From Tritrichomonas musculus (Eukaryota; Parabasalia; Tritrichomonadida; Tritrichomonadidae): a stretch of 64,000 nt of DNA. The stretch lies in assembly GCA_039105265.1 (NCBI GenBank), contig JAPFFF010000016.1:2356001-2420000 (forward strand), read 5' to 3'. Shown here piece by piece: positions 39,648 to 49,351 of this stretch. Within the stretch, counting starts at the first letter, position 1; every line of letters begins with the position of its first letter. Made by a program: the position numbers and the translations under genes. The notes beneath the pieces were generated by a model, which saw nothing but the letters and a program-made list of their open reading frames with translations, ran no database searches and was not told the DNA's origin.

Positions 39648-42600
39648 TCATAGCAAGTCAAACCCAAATCCTTCATAAAAATATTTGTTAATTGATATAA
39701 TATTTTTGTTTTTTTCTTCAATTTCTTTGATCTTTTTCTCTCTTTCTGAAAAAAAAATTGATGTACAAATTGGTTTCTCATAAATATTATATGTAAAATC
39801 TCTATTTTCACATTCAAAATACAAAAATTCATGCATTATGTCATCATTTAATTCATATTTTTGAATGATTTCAATTAATTCAATTGATAATTTAAATATA
39901 TCTTCTGTACTTTTATATTTTTTCATTTCTTCTTCAATTGATTCTCTTCTGATATTTGATATTGTTATTTTCTTAATTAATGCCAAAATCAATAGCAATT
40001 TCGAAGAATAGAAACCTCTAACAGATGATTCAATTAATAATTCAATCGATTTATCAAGATCAATCTTGATTTTCTCTCCATATAAAAACATATGAGCTAG
40101 ATTATACATCGAAACAAAATCATTGCTTTTGTGGATTGCTTCTTCAAAATATTCAATCGGATTCTTTTTATAGTCATGATATTTATAGATGATACCAAGA
40201 TTGTTTTTAGAAAAAGCATCGTTAAGATTTGAGCCATTATTGTAATGATGAATTGCTTCCTCAATATTTCTTTCAACATGTGTCCCTTGTGAATAAATGA
40301 CACCTAGAACAAAATGTGATTTAACAAATCCATTTTTTGCCGAAAGTGTAAAGTAACGGATTGCAATTTTTGCATTCTGCTCAAAATATACTCCATCATA
40401 ATGAAGCATTCCAAGAACAAACTGTGCTTGTGGATCATTTTTATTAGCAGCGAGTGAAAAATAATGAACAGCTTTATTAATATCTCGTTGAACATGTTGT
40501 CCATCATAATAAATTGACCCAAGAATGAATTGTGCCCGTGGAATATTTTGATCAGCAGAAATTGAAAAGTAGTGAATCGCTTTATTAACATCTTGTTGGA
40601 CGTATTTGCCTTCATAGTAAATAAATCCAAGTTGAAATTGTGCATAAGGATCATTATGATTAGAAGCTAGCATAAAATAATGAATTGCTTTATTCATATC
40701 TCTTTCGACATATCTTCCTTCCATATAGATTAATCCAAGACTATATTGTGCTTTTGAATGATCTTGATTAGAAGCAAGCGAAAAATAATAAATAGACTTA
40801 TTAATATCCCGGGTAGTATAAATACCTCTCAGATAAATTAATCCAAGATTATATTGAGAATTTGCATCATTTTGATTAGCAGCAAGCGATAAATAATAAA
40901 TTGACTTATTAATATCGCGCTTAATATATTTACCATCATGATAAATTACTCCAAGTGCAAATTGCGCTTGTTGATTATTTTGACAAGCAGCAAGTGAAAG
41001 ATAATAAGTTGCCTTATTAATATTGCGTTCGATATGTTCACCTTTATAATAAATTAATCCAAGACTATATTGGGCTAGTTGAATATTTTGATTAGCAGCA
41101 AGTGTAAGAAAATAGATTGCTTTGTTTATATCACGTTCCACATGTTTACCTTCATTGTAAATTATGCCAAGGGCTAATCCAGCATATGCAAAATTTTGAT
41201 TAGCAGCAAGTGAATAATAGTAGATTGCTTTATTAATGTTACGTTCGACATATTTACCTTCATGATAAATCAGTCCAAGAAAATATTGCGCTTGTGGAAT
41301 ATTTTGATTAGCAGCAAGTGTAAAAAAATAAATCGCTTTATTAATATCACGTTCGACACATTTATTTTCATAATAAATTAATCCAAGCGCATTTTGAGCA
41401 TTTGCATAGTTTTGATTAGCAGCAAGAGTAAAATAATAAATTGATTTATTAATATCTCGTTCGACATATTTGCCTCTACGATAAATTAATCCAAGCTTAA
41501 ATTGTGCCAATTGGATATTTTGATTAGCAGCAAGTGAATAATAGTGAATAGCTTTATTAATATCAGGCTTGACATATCTACCTTTATGAAAAATTGTAGC
41601 AAGATTGTATTGTGCATCTGGATGATTTTGATTAGCAGCAAGTGTAAAATAATAGATTGCTTTATTAATATCTCGTTCTATATACTTTCCTTCAAAATAA
41701 ATTAATCCAAGATTGTGTTGTGCTTGTTTAATATTTTGATCAGAAGCAAGTGAATAATAATAGATTGCTTTATTGATATCTCGTTCGACATATTTTCCTT
41801 CTTCATAAAATGCTCCCAAAAAAAAGTGTGCTTGCGGATAATTTTGATTAGCAAGAAGTGAAAAAAAATAGAATGCTTTATTAATATCGCGTTCAATATA
41901 TTCACCCAGATAATAAATTAATCCAAGAGAAAATTGTGATTTTACATCATTTTGATCAGCAGCACATGAATAATAATAAATAGCTTTATTCATATCACGT
42001 TCCACATACTTCCCTTCATGATAAATAGATCCAAGTGAATACTGAGCTTCTGCATAGCTTTGATTAGCAGAAAGTGAATAATAATTAATTGCTTTATCAA
42101 TATCACGTTCCACATATTTACCTTCATGATAAATTTGTCCAAGAAAAAATTGTGCTTGTGGATTATTTTGATTAGAAGCAAGTGTAAAAAAATAAATTGC
42201 TTTACCAATATTACATTCAACATTTTCACCTTGGTAAATAACTAATCCAAGATTATATTGTGTATGTGGATCATCTAAATTGATTTCTAATGAATTATTA
42301 TTGCATGTTTTCTCTTCATTTTTTGGTGAAATATCAACACTAGTCTTTTGTTGCTCCTTTTTCAGCATAACTGAAAAAAAATTATCTTTATATTTTGTGG
42401 TTGTCTTTGTTATCAAATTAGTGACAATTGATGAATAATATTCCGAAAAATTGAAAATCAATTCATTAATTGTTGGACGACTTGATCCTTCGATATTAAT
42501 GCAATTTTCAAAATTTTTTTTCATTTCTGAAAATTCTTCACCAAAATCATTAAAAATATTTCTCAAGCTTAATTCAGTTGGTGCTTCTTTTTCCATTATT

Positions 42601-43748
42601 ATAAAATATACGATGAGTCCTAATGAATAAATATCAACTTCATATGAATAACGTTTAGATTTATCATAAATTTCTGGTGCAATATATATTGAAAAAAAAT
42701 CTTGTGTTTTTTGTTTTTCATCTTTATTTAACATTCGATCAAAGTCAATAAGCACAAGAGTTTTGTTATCATCAATAATAAAATTAGCTGGCTTTAAATC
42801 TCTGTAAATAAATTTGTTTTGATGAAGATACTCAATAACTTTCAGAAGTTCAAAAATAATTAAAATTTTATCTTCTTTATTTAATTTCAGTTCTTTGATT
42901 TCATTAAGTGAGTGTCCTTTAATATATTCAATAAGAATACGCTCTTCTTTATTAATTTTACCAATTCCATAAAATTTTGGAATTAATGGATGATGAATTA
43001 TTTCATAATTTCTCTTCTCTCTTTCAAAAAGTTTTTTCATTTCAATGTCATGAAAAATTTTCATTGCAAATAATTGTTCAAGTCCAAGATGGCAAATCAA
43101 AATAGTAGCAGAAATTCCTGATCCTAAATCTTTGATTTTAATATAATTGAAATTGTTGAGTTCGATCTCTGTGTTTTCTGTTTTTTCGTATTCATAAAAA
43201 GTTGAAAGACGATCATTATTCACTTTCAAATAACTTTTTTCAACAATAAAAATTAAAATGCTTCGCCTGACTTCAAGCCAAATATCTTTAATTATATCAT
43301 CTGATGGACTTTCTACTATAAAAAATTTAAAAAATCGTGATTTTTCGTTTTCGTTTATTTGATTATAAATTTTAATCATTTCTTTGGACTCTTCTTCGTC
43401 AATTTTTACATATTTAGGTAAAATTTCTTCAATCCCATTCGATAGTATAATGATTTTAGAGCTTTTATGAGTGGTGAAAAAGATTTCCAAAAAGGAAATT
43501 TTTGTTATTGAGATTAGAATGATTGATTGCTCAAAGCAAATAATTAAATATTCTTCTTTGAACAATTTCATAATATCAATAATAATGATTTTTACTTTAT
43601 TTTCGAGGCCATTAATTATTGAAGCATCTTTTAATTTTTTAATAAAATAAATTTTGAAGCTTTGATAGATTATATCTAGAAATTTATTTTTCATTTTAAT
43701 CTGACCACTATTATAAAAACTTTGAAAACGTTCTAAGTCAAAGTTCAT
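39648..43748 (-). CDS. Protein kinase with about 21 Sel1-like repeats
   Basis: A 1366-residue protein from ATG 43748. Residues 1-200 form a helical N-terminal region of unknown family. The kinase domain (about 200-450) has GSGISATILI, AMKIF, YRDLKPANFIID, IDFDR where DFG is usual, IYIAPEIY and VDIYSLGLIVYFI. From about 485 to 1245 run some 21 units of 36 residues of the form AQYNLGLIYYEGKYVERDIN, the Sel1-like TPR subfamily, which act as protein-binding scaffolds. The C-terminus is helical and Lys/Glu-rich. Tyr in YRD and Asp in DFD keep the metal-binding acid and the catalytic Asp, so activity is plausible. The 108-bp repeat units invite copy-number change. Kinase-Sel1 fusions are typical of parabasalids. 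Confidence 0.92.
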   Translation of the reverse strand: MNFDLERFQSFYNSGQIKMKNKFLDIIYQSFKIYFIKKLKDASIINGLENKVKIIIIDIMKLFKEEYLIICFEQSIILISITKISFLEIFFTTHKSSKIIILSNGIEEILPKYVKIDEEESKEMIKIYNQINENEKSRFFKFFIVESPSDDIIKDIWLEVRRSILIFIVEKSYLKVNNDRLSTFYEYEKTENTEIELNNFNYIKIKDLGSGISATILICHLGLEQLFAMKIFHDIEMKKLFEREKRNYEIIHHPLIPKFYGIGKINKEERILIEYIKGHSLNEIKELKLNKEDKILIIFELLKVIEYLHQNKFIYRDLKPANFIIDDNKTLVLIDFDRMLNKDEKQKTQDFFSIYIAPEIYDKSKRYSYEVDIYSLGLIVYFIIMEKEAPTELSLRNIFNDFGEEFSEMKKNFENCINIEGSSRPTINELIFNFSEYYSSIVTNLITKTTTKYKDNFFSVMLKKEQQKTSVDISPKNEEKTCNNNSLEINLDDPHTQYNLGLVIYQGENVECNIGKAIYFFTLASNQNNPQAQFFLGQIYHEGKYVERDIDKAINYYSLSANQSYAEAQYSLGSIYHEGKYVERDMNKAIYYYSCAADQNDVKSQFSLGLIYYLGEYIERDINKAFYFFSLLANQNYPQAHFFLGAFYEEGKYVERDINKAIYYYSLASDQNIKQAQHNLGLIYFEGKYIERDINKAIYYFTLAANQNHPDAQYNLATIFHKGRYVKPDINKAIHYYSLAANQNIQLAQFKLGLIYRRGKYVERDINKSIYYFTLAANQNYANAQNALGLIYYENKCVERDINKAIYFFTLAANQNIPQAQYFLGLIYHEGKYVERNINKAIYYYSLAANQNFAYAGLALGIIYNEGKHVERDINKAIYFLTLAANQNIQLAQYSLGLIYYKGEHIERNINKATYYLSLAACQNNQQAQFALGVIYHDGKYIKRDINKSIYYLSLAANQNDANSQYNLGLIYLRGIYTTRDINKSIYYFSLASNQDHSKAQYSLGLIYMEGRYVERDMNKAIHYFMLASNHNDPYAQFQLGFIYYEGKYVQQDVNKAIHYFSISADQNIPRAQFILGSIYYDGQHVQRDINKAVHYFSLAANKNDPQAQFVLGMLHYDGVYFEQNAKIAIRYFTLSAKNGFVKSHFVLGVIYSQGTHVERNIEEAIHHYNNGSNLNDAFSKNNLGIIYKYHDYKKNPIEYFEEAIHKSNDFVSMYNLAHMFLYGEKIKIDLDKSIELLIESSVRGFYSSKLLLILALIKKITISNIRRESIEEEMKKYKSTEDIFKLSIELIEIIQKYELNDDIMHEFLYFECENRDFTYNIYEKPICTSIFFSEREKKIKEIEEKNKNIISINKYFYEGFGFDLL

Positions 43749-44310
43749 TATTACAAGAACGTAAAAATCCTTTACTAATTTTTAAAATTTATTTGTAAAC
43801 GGTCGTTTTTTTTTATTTTTTTAGTAAACAGGTTGAAAAGTTAAAACATTTAAATATAAAAAGACATAATTATGAGAATATTCTTAAAATTTGTGATGCT
43901 AATTAATATCAAATAAATAAATATAAAACATTATATTATTTTATAAAACTAAGAAATAGATATATAAGATATAAATAATATATAATATACAAATAAAATC
44001 AGTATTATAATGAGATATTGCAATTTTTTTTTTGCTATAAAAAAATAGAAAATATTCTCAATTATTTGAATGAGATTCACTAAAGTAAAAAAACGTAAAT
44101 ACATTTGCATCTGCTTTATTAACAGACTGTTAGAATCATATTTTATCTAATAACACCAAAAATCAATTGGTTTTAATATTTCTTTATTTTTATTAGCCAA
44201 TTAATGTTGTTTTTAAACATAAAAAAATGATACATTAGCAAACTTTTTATTTACTCTTAATTACTATTAACTGTGCCATGTGAAAAAACATATTATAATT
44301 ATTTGTTACT
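43749..44310. other. Intergenic stretch between two minus-strand genes
   Basis: AT-rich, with no gene or repeat that I can support. The start of the kinase gene has no clear TCA-Py-T motif nearby. Confidence 0.4.
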
Positions 44311-46263
44311 TCAAACGTCATCAGGTGCCGTTATTTCTGGCTCGCTGTCATTCATTCTGCGTCGCCGAATGAGAATTATTGGCACTGCAATTGCAGCTGC
44401 AACAACAACAATAACGACAATCACAATTGCTGCAATTGCGCCAGATGACAGCTTCGACTTTCCTTTGCCAGAGCTGTCATCACGATTGTTCCCATCGTCC
44501 TGCACTCCTGAGTTCACCACATCATCAGGGCTCTCAATTCCATCAGAAGCACCAGCGTTCAGAGAACTCTCAGATGAAGCCTCTTCAATCGAATCATCTG
44601 TAATAACACTATTTTCAGAATTTATTGAATCATCAGTTATAACCGTATTTTCAGAACTTTCAGATTTAATTTGATCAATTGTATCATCTGGATTTCCAGG
44701 CTCGTCTGATCCATACACAGCGATCTCCCAGATGGAGTATCCATATGTTGATGCCCTCTTCACGCATTTGATTCTGACGTATCTGCACTCGACCATTCTA
44801 TTCAATACAAAAGATTCGCTTCGTCGTTCAACGGGTGACAGTGCGAGCACACTTGCAATGCTTGTGTAACTTTCGCCATCGTTCGACACTTCGATGGAGT
44901 AGGTGCTGGCCGCTGCCCACTGCCACATAACGTCGAACTGCCTAAGATGGCAAACGCTGCCAAGGTCGATTGTGAACTCTTGCTGGTCAGACCAAGCCGA
45001 CTCCCACCTTGTTTCAATGCTGTTATCGATTGCTTTTTCAGGGAGACTCTGGTCGTTTACTGATGACGATGCAGAAGCTGACACTCCACTTTTTCTGAGT
45101 AAATTTTGATATGTTTTATCGCCAACCGAAATCGAGTCCTCATATGCAACATTCTCCCTTTCAAATGACCTTATTTCAACGTCAGGCGCTGTGCTCAATG
45201 AGTGGTCATATCCATCAGGGTTGCCTTCACTCACGTAGATCTCACCGAGAGTTGTTAACACACCAGTTGACTCAGTCCACATTGCAGAAGCGCCGTCATC
45301 ATTGTTCTCAGTGTTGAACGAGAACCACGCGTATCTCTCAACGTACTCACGTTCATTCAGTCCTTTGATTGCCTCACGCATGAAATCCTCAACTAACTTC
45401 CTCTTCTCCTCATCATTGTAGCTCCAGCCACTCACAGCGAACTCGGTGATCCAGATCGGCTTATGAAAAAGCTTGTAAGTTCCGTCAACAACATCCGTCA
45501 AAAAAGCTTGCGCTGCTTCTTTACCTCCGTATTTTGAATAGTAGCAGTGCAGTGCAATGAAATCAACAGTGCTTTGGTCAACTGCACCCATGAAATCATT
45601 GAGCCACTTCCCGGCTGTCCAGGTTGGACTTAAAGCTGGAACAGGGGACCCTAAATAACGGCTTTTTCCTTTGAATTTTGGCCAGTTTTCCGCGGCTGTT
45701 TGGTAAGGAATGTTGCTTTGGTCTTCTATGTCTGGCTCGTTGTAGCCAAGAAGATGCACAAAATTGCCTGTTTGGACGGTTTGGAGATTGTCATCTTCGT
45801 TGTACGTGCTCCAGATCATTGGGACGAATTCAATGTATTTGTAATTGTTGTCTTTGTAGAAAAATGGACTCGTCGGGGACCACGTGTAATACCATCCCAT
45901 GTTCATTGACAATGGATCAAGATTCTTGCCCATGTTGCCATTGACAGCTAAGCCTTTTTTTGTAATAAAAAACGTGATTTTTGGGGTGCTTCGTTTTTCG
46001 CCATTTGTTAACTCTGCTTGAATATATGCTGTATATTTTTGTACTTTGGTTGTATAATAATCATAGGTGGTTTTAGTAATTGTATCAATTAGTTGATCGT
46101 TAACATAAAGTTGATAATTTTTTGCTTTTGAGATTGAGGTCCATTTGATATCAAAATGACCAGATCCAACTAGATTGTTATTCCTAGGATTTGTGATTTC
46201 AAATTTTTCTGCTGAAATACATGATCCGATAATGAGAATAAGTATGAACAAATCAATTTTCAT
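44311..46263 (-). CDS. Surface glycoside hydrolase (GH128-like) with F5/8C (CBM32-like) domain
   Basis: A 650-residue protein. Residues 1-18 form a signal peptide (MKIDLFILILIIGSCISA). A fibronectin-like segment follows (about 20-100), then an Asl1/GH128-like catalytic core (about 110-335) with GYNEPD and IWITEFA, whose glutamates are the likely acid/base and nucleophile, and TVDFIALHCYY. An F5/8 type C, CBM32-like sugar-binding domain (about 390-530; TRWESAWSDQQEFTIDLGS) precedes a Ser/Asp-rich stalk. A C-terminal membrane helix (AIAAIVIVVIVVVAAAIAVP) ends in RRRRMNDSE. I infer a beta-glucan-cleaving enzyme on the cell surface. Clearly GC-richer than its neighbours, which may mean high expression or past transfer. 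Confidence 0.88.
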   Translation of the reverse strand: MKIDLFILILIIGSCISAEKFEITNPRNNNLVGSGHFDIKWTSISKAKNYQLYVNDQLIDTITKTTYDYYTTKVQKYTAYIQAELTNGEKRSTPKITFFITKKGLAVNGNMGKNLDPLSMNMGWYYTWSPTSPFFYKDNNYKYIEFVPMIWSTYNEDDNLQTVQTGNFVHLLGYNEPDIEDQSNIPYQTAAENWPKFKGKSRYLGSPVPALSPTWTAGKWLNDFMGAVDQSTVDFIALHCYYSKYGGKEAAQAFLTDVVDGTYKLFHKPIWITEFAVSGWSYNDEEKRKLVEDFMREAIKGLNEREYVERYAWFSFNTENNDDGASAMWTESTGVLTTLGEIYVSEGNPDGYDHSLSTAPDVEIRSFERENVAYEDSISVGDKTYQNLLRKSGVSASASSSVNDQSLPEKAIDNSIETRWESAWSDQQEFTIDLGSVCHLRQFDVMWQWAAASTYSIEVSNDGESYTSIASVLALSPVERRSESFVLNRMVECRYVRIKCVKRASTYGYSIWEIAVYGSDEPGNPDDTIDQIKSESSENTVITDDSINSENSVITDDSIEEASSESSLNAGASDGIESPDDVVNSGVQDDGNNRDDSSGKGKSKLSSGAIAAIVIVVIVVVAAAIAVPIILIRRRRMNDSEPEITAPDDV

Positions 46264-46273
46264 ATTTTTAATA

Positions 46274-46279
46274 AACTGA
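46274..46279 (-). promoter_or_regulatory. Inr-like TCAGTT upstream of the hydrolase start
   Basis: On the minus strand TCAGTT lies about 10 bases before the ATG at 46263. A GAAAAAGTT motif sits just upstream, the same pairing seen before other starts. The fourth base is G rather than a pyrimidine, so the match is partial. Confidence 0.3.
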
Positions 46280-46815
46280 TTAACTTTTTCAAATGTTTTG
46301 AAATATTACTTTTATGATATCTTGTAATTTGTTTATTTATTATCTATTTTAAATATTTTAATTTATATAAAATTTTATTATTTTAAAGAAAATGAATAAA
46401 ATTCTGATGAAAATAAATTTAATGTTTCTTTTTTTAGAGTTTATTAAAAAAATGAGTTTATCTTATTTTTCAAAAAGTTATTATTGTAAAATTTTATTTT
46501 AAAAGAACACATTTAAAAAATTCAATTCAATTAAAAATTCAAATGAAATACGTGATTTGGAATAACTTTTCCAGTTCACATAAGTTCACTTTTTATAAGA
46601 AAATTATTCTGTTTTTTAAAATAAAAAATAACCTAAAAAAGGTGAGTTTTCATAAAATGAGTTGGATGTGAACTTTTTTTTTTGAGAAATTAGTACTTAA
46701 ATACTCCAATAACGCAACGAAAGTTAAAGTAAAAGGACTAAAAGACAAAGAAGAAGAAAAATGTGAAATAAAAGAGATAAAGAAAGAAAAAGCATGAAAA
46801 ATTAACGAAGAAATC

Positions 46816-47310
46816 ATGAATTATTTCAAGAGCATCGTTTCTAATCTCAAAGCACAAGATGAAATGCAACAAGATGAACTTCTTACTACAACACAAAGCG
46901 TTGAAAGAGAAATATGTTCAATTTGTTTGACTACAAAAGAAAGCTACATTCTGTGCTATCCTATCCGCATTTACAGGACCAAAATTCCATTCATTGTTGG
47001 CCTGTAAATGTGGATAAGATATAAAAATGCAATTAAAAAAATGATATAAATAAATTGTCTTCGTCATTTGATTCTCTTTTTTCTAATAAAAATTACATTT
47101 CGGTGATCAATTTATTTGGTTGAAATCCTTCTGATGTGATTGTGTTCAATTCAAATAAATTGGTGAATTTGAGACCGTTTTACTTGAATTGATTCGGTTG
47201 CTTGGATATTGGATATAGCAGATTTCAGCCATTATTTTTGAATGAGGATAAATATGATAGACTAATGGAAGAGATTTTATCTGGAGATTTTACAAATTAT
47301 TTGCATTGTT
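46816..47310 (+). pseudogene. Unidentified gene remnant with a Cys-rich segment
   Basis: ATG 46816 opens a 63-codon frame (MNYFKSIVSNLKAQDEMQQD; then REICSICLTTKESYILCYP), whose C-x2-C resembles the start of a RING or related zinc domain. After its stop, plus-strand fragments continue: DVIVFNSNKLVNLRPFYLN, stop, FGCLDIGYSRFQPLFLNEDK, MEEILSGDFTNYLHCY. It looks like one decayed gene; family not recognised. Confidence 0.4.
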
Positions 47311-47747
47311 ACTGAATAGATTAATACCAATTTGAATAAATATAATTTTCTTCTTTTAACATCACATTTCTAAAAATCAAAATTTGCAAATAATACCTAA
47401 TTAAAATACCCTGTAATCAAGATTATTTTGAAATAATCTTCATCATAAATAAATGAAATATATTAATATATTGAGTATTTAATTATTAATATGAATATAT
47501 ATATATAGTGATGAATAAGTCCATCAAATATCAATTAATTCATCCAATATAAGAGATTAGGCAAAACAAAATGTATTCATAAAAATTATATCATATGAAT
47601 TTTATATATATTAATATTTTAATTAATGAATCAATTGTATAGGTGTGTGTCATAAGCTTTTAAAAATCCGTTGTTTCTATAAATCAATTTTTTTGGAAAA
47701 AAAAAAAAAAAAAAATTCTCATTAGTAAAAGACTAGAAAAGATAAAA
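47311..47747. other. AT-rich intergenic stretch
   Basis: No gene. A 21-base A-run lies near 47697-47715 beside the following transposon. Confidence 0.4.
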
Positions 47748-47749
47748 TA

Positions 47750-49216
47750 CAGGGTTGGACATGCAAAATGGGAAAGCCTCTCAATCTTCTCAATCCACTT
47801 TTTAAAAACTTTTTTTGAATACCCATTCAAACTGGTTATTGGCGTTTTTGTTTTTTCCCGCCAAAAATTGAATTAATTGCCTTACAATTTGGGAAATTTT
47901 GAATAGAAAAATATGATTTTTCGATTTTAAAAAGATGTATTATTTATAATGTTATTTATTTATTTTTTTTTAAAAAAAATAATTAAGTTTATAGAAAAAA
48001 TTTTGAGATATTTACATTTTATTTTAGTTTTTTAGATTTATTTTTTTGCCTTACTAAATGGGAATTTTGACACTCTAAAATTGAATGGTTTTGCCTTTCT
48101 AAATGGGAAACTTTCTGAGGAAATTTTGTATGATTTAAAAATTTATTAATAACTCAATATATATTATGTTTCAAGAAACTTTATTCTTATAGTTTTAATT
48201 TATATTTTATGTGAGATTAAATATTCAAATATTTTGTATCTTTTTCAAAAAATAGGTTTTAAAATATACTTGCAAATATGAAGCTTGCGTTGAATTTCAT
48301 TATTTAAAAAGTTATAAGTTAAACAATGAATATTGAGTGCTTCTAATTTTAAATAATAAGGAGTATTTTCATCGAATTTAGGACCTTTTATGCAATTTTA
48401 TTCAAAGAGAAAATATGGCATCACATTTTGAGCAATAAAAAATAAAAGTTATTTGAAAATTTCTTTTTAACCTTCTTTTTGATTTTATAGATCACCATTA
48501 TTAGTATACCATTGATCCTATTCCAAAATAAAGTCAGAAATACTTGTAGTTGCTCTTTTTCTTGTATCTATTTAAAACATAAAACGAATAAGGATCTTTA
48601 ACTATGTTTTAACTATACTTGAAAATTATCTATCTATATTACTATTATGATTCTTTGGTATTTTCATGCCTGATAAAGTTATTGGATCAAAATTCGCTTT
48701 TGGAGTAGGATTTTTAAACATTAAAATATCTATTTTCCAAATTGATTAAAAGTGAAACTTTTTCTGAGAAATTGCCTTTCTATTTGGGAAGGTTTGAATT
48801 GTAGATCATTATTAAACAACATTATTCACATGCAACACAGTTGTTAAATAATTATGACAAGTAACATTACTTTTATTAAAAGATATTCTCATTAAAATTT
48901 TCTCAAAAGTTTTATTTTTTCAAAATAAAGATATCAGGTTAATCGTTTTAAATAATTTAAATAATATAATTATATATAAAAATCTATAAAATATTACATA
49001 TATAATTGACACTTAATTTTGTTTTACTATGCAATTTTTTGAGATATTAAAAAAATTAATGTCTAATTTTCAGTATTCAAAGTTTCCCATTTAGTAAGGC
49101 AATTCTACAGAAAAAGTTTCAAGGTAATTTTACGCTATTGAAAAAAAATTGAATGAGATTGAATGAGTGATACTATTCAATTTTTTTTCAATTCCTATTT
49201 AGTATGTCCAACCCTG
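47750..49216. mobile_element. TA-flanked DNA transposon with internal repeats
   Basis: Starts CAGGGTTGGACATGC and ends with the reverse complement GTCCAACCCTG, flanked by TA on both sides: 1467 bp. Inside, the phrase GCCTTACTAAATGGGAA recurs in at least six variants in both orientations (about 47880, 48050, 48092, 48772, and inverted near 49083), spread over the whole element. No transposase frame is visible. It is probably a non-autonomous Tc1/mariner- or pogo-like element whose internal repeats may be transposase-binding sites. Confidence 0.7.
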
Positions 49217-49351
49217 TATATAAGATATATATTTCATTACAAAATAAAATTAAACAAAAATATTTTTAAATATGAGAATAATTGAACTAGCTTTTTTTAA
49301 TGATTAAAATGTCTTTATTTATTTATTTTTTTAAATAATAATTTTATTTTC

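Noticed and set aside
39590-42229. Repeated minus frames in a second frame of the Sel1 region
   Set aside because: Shadows of the 108-bp repeats; the 1366-residue frame explains the DNA.
44273-45944. Plus-strand frames opposite the glycoside hydrolase
   Set aside because: Ser/Cys-rich antisense shadows of a gene with clear domains.
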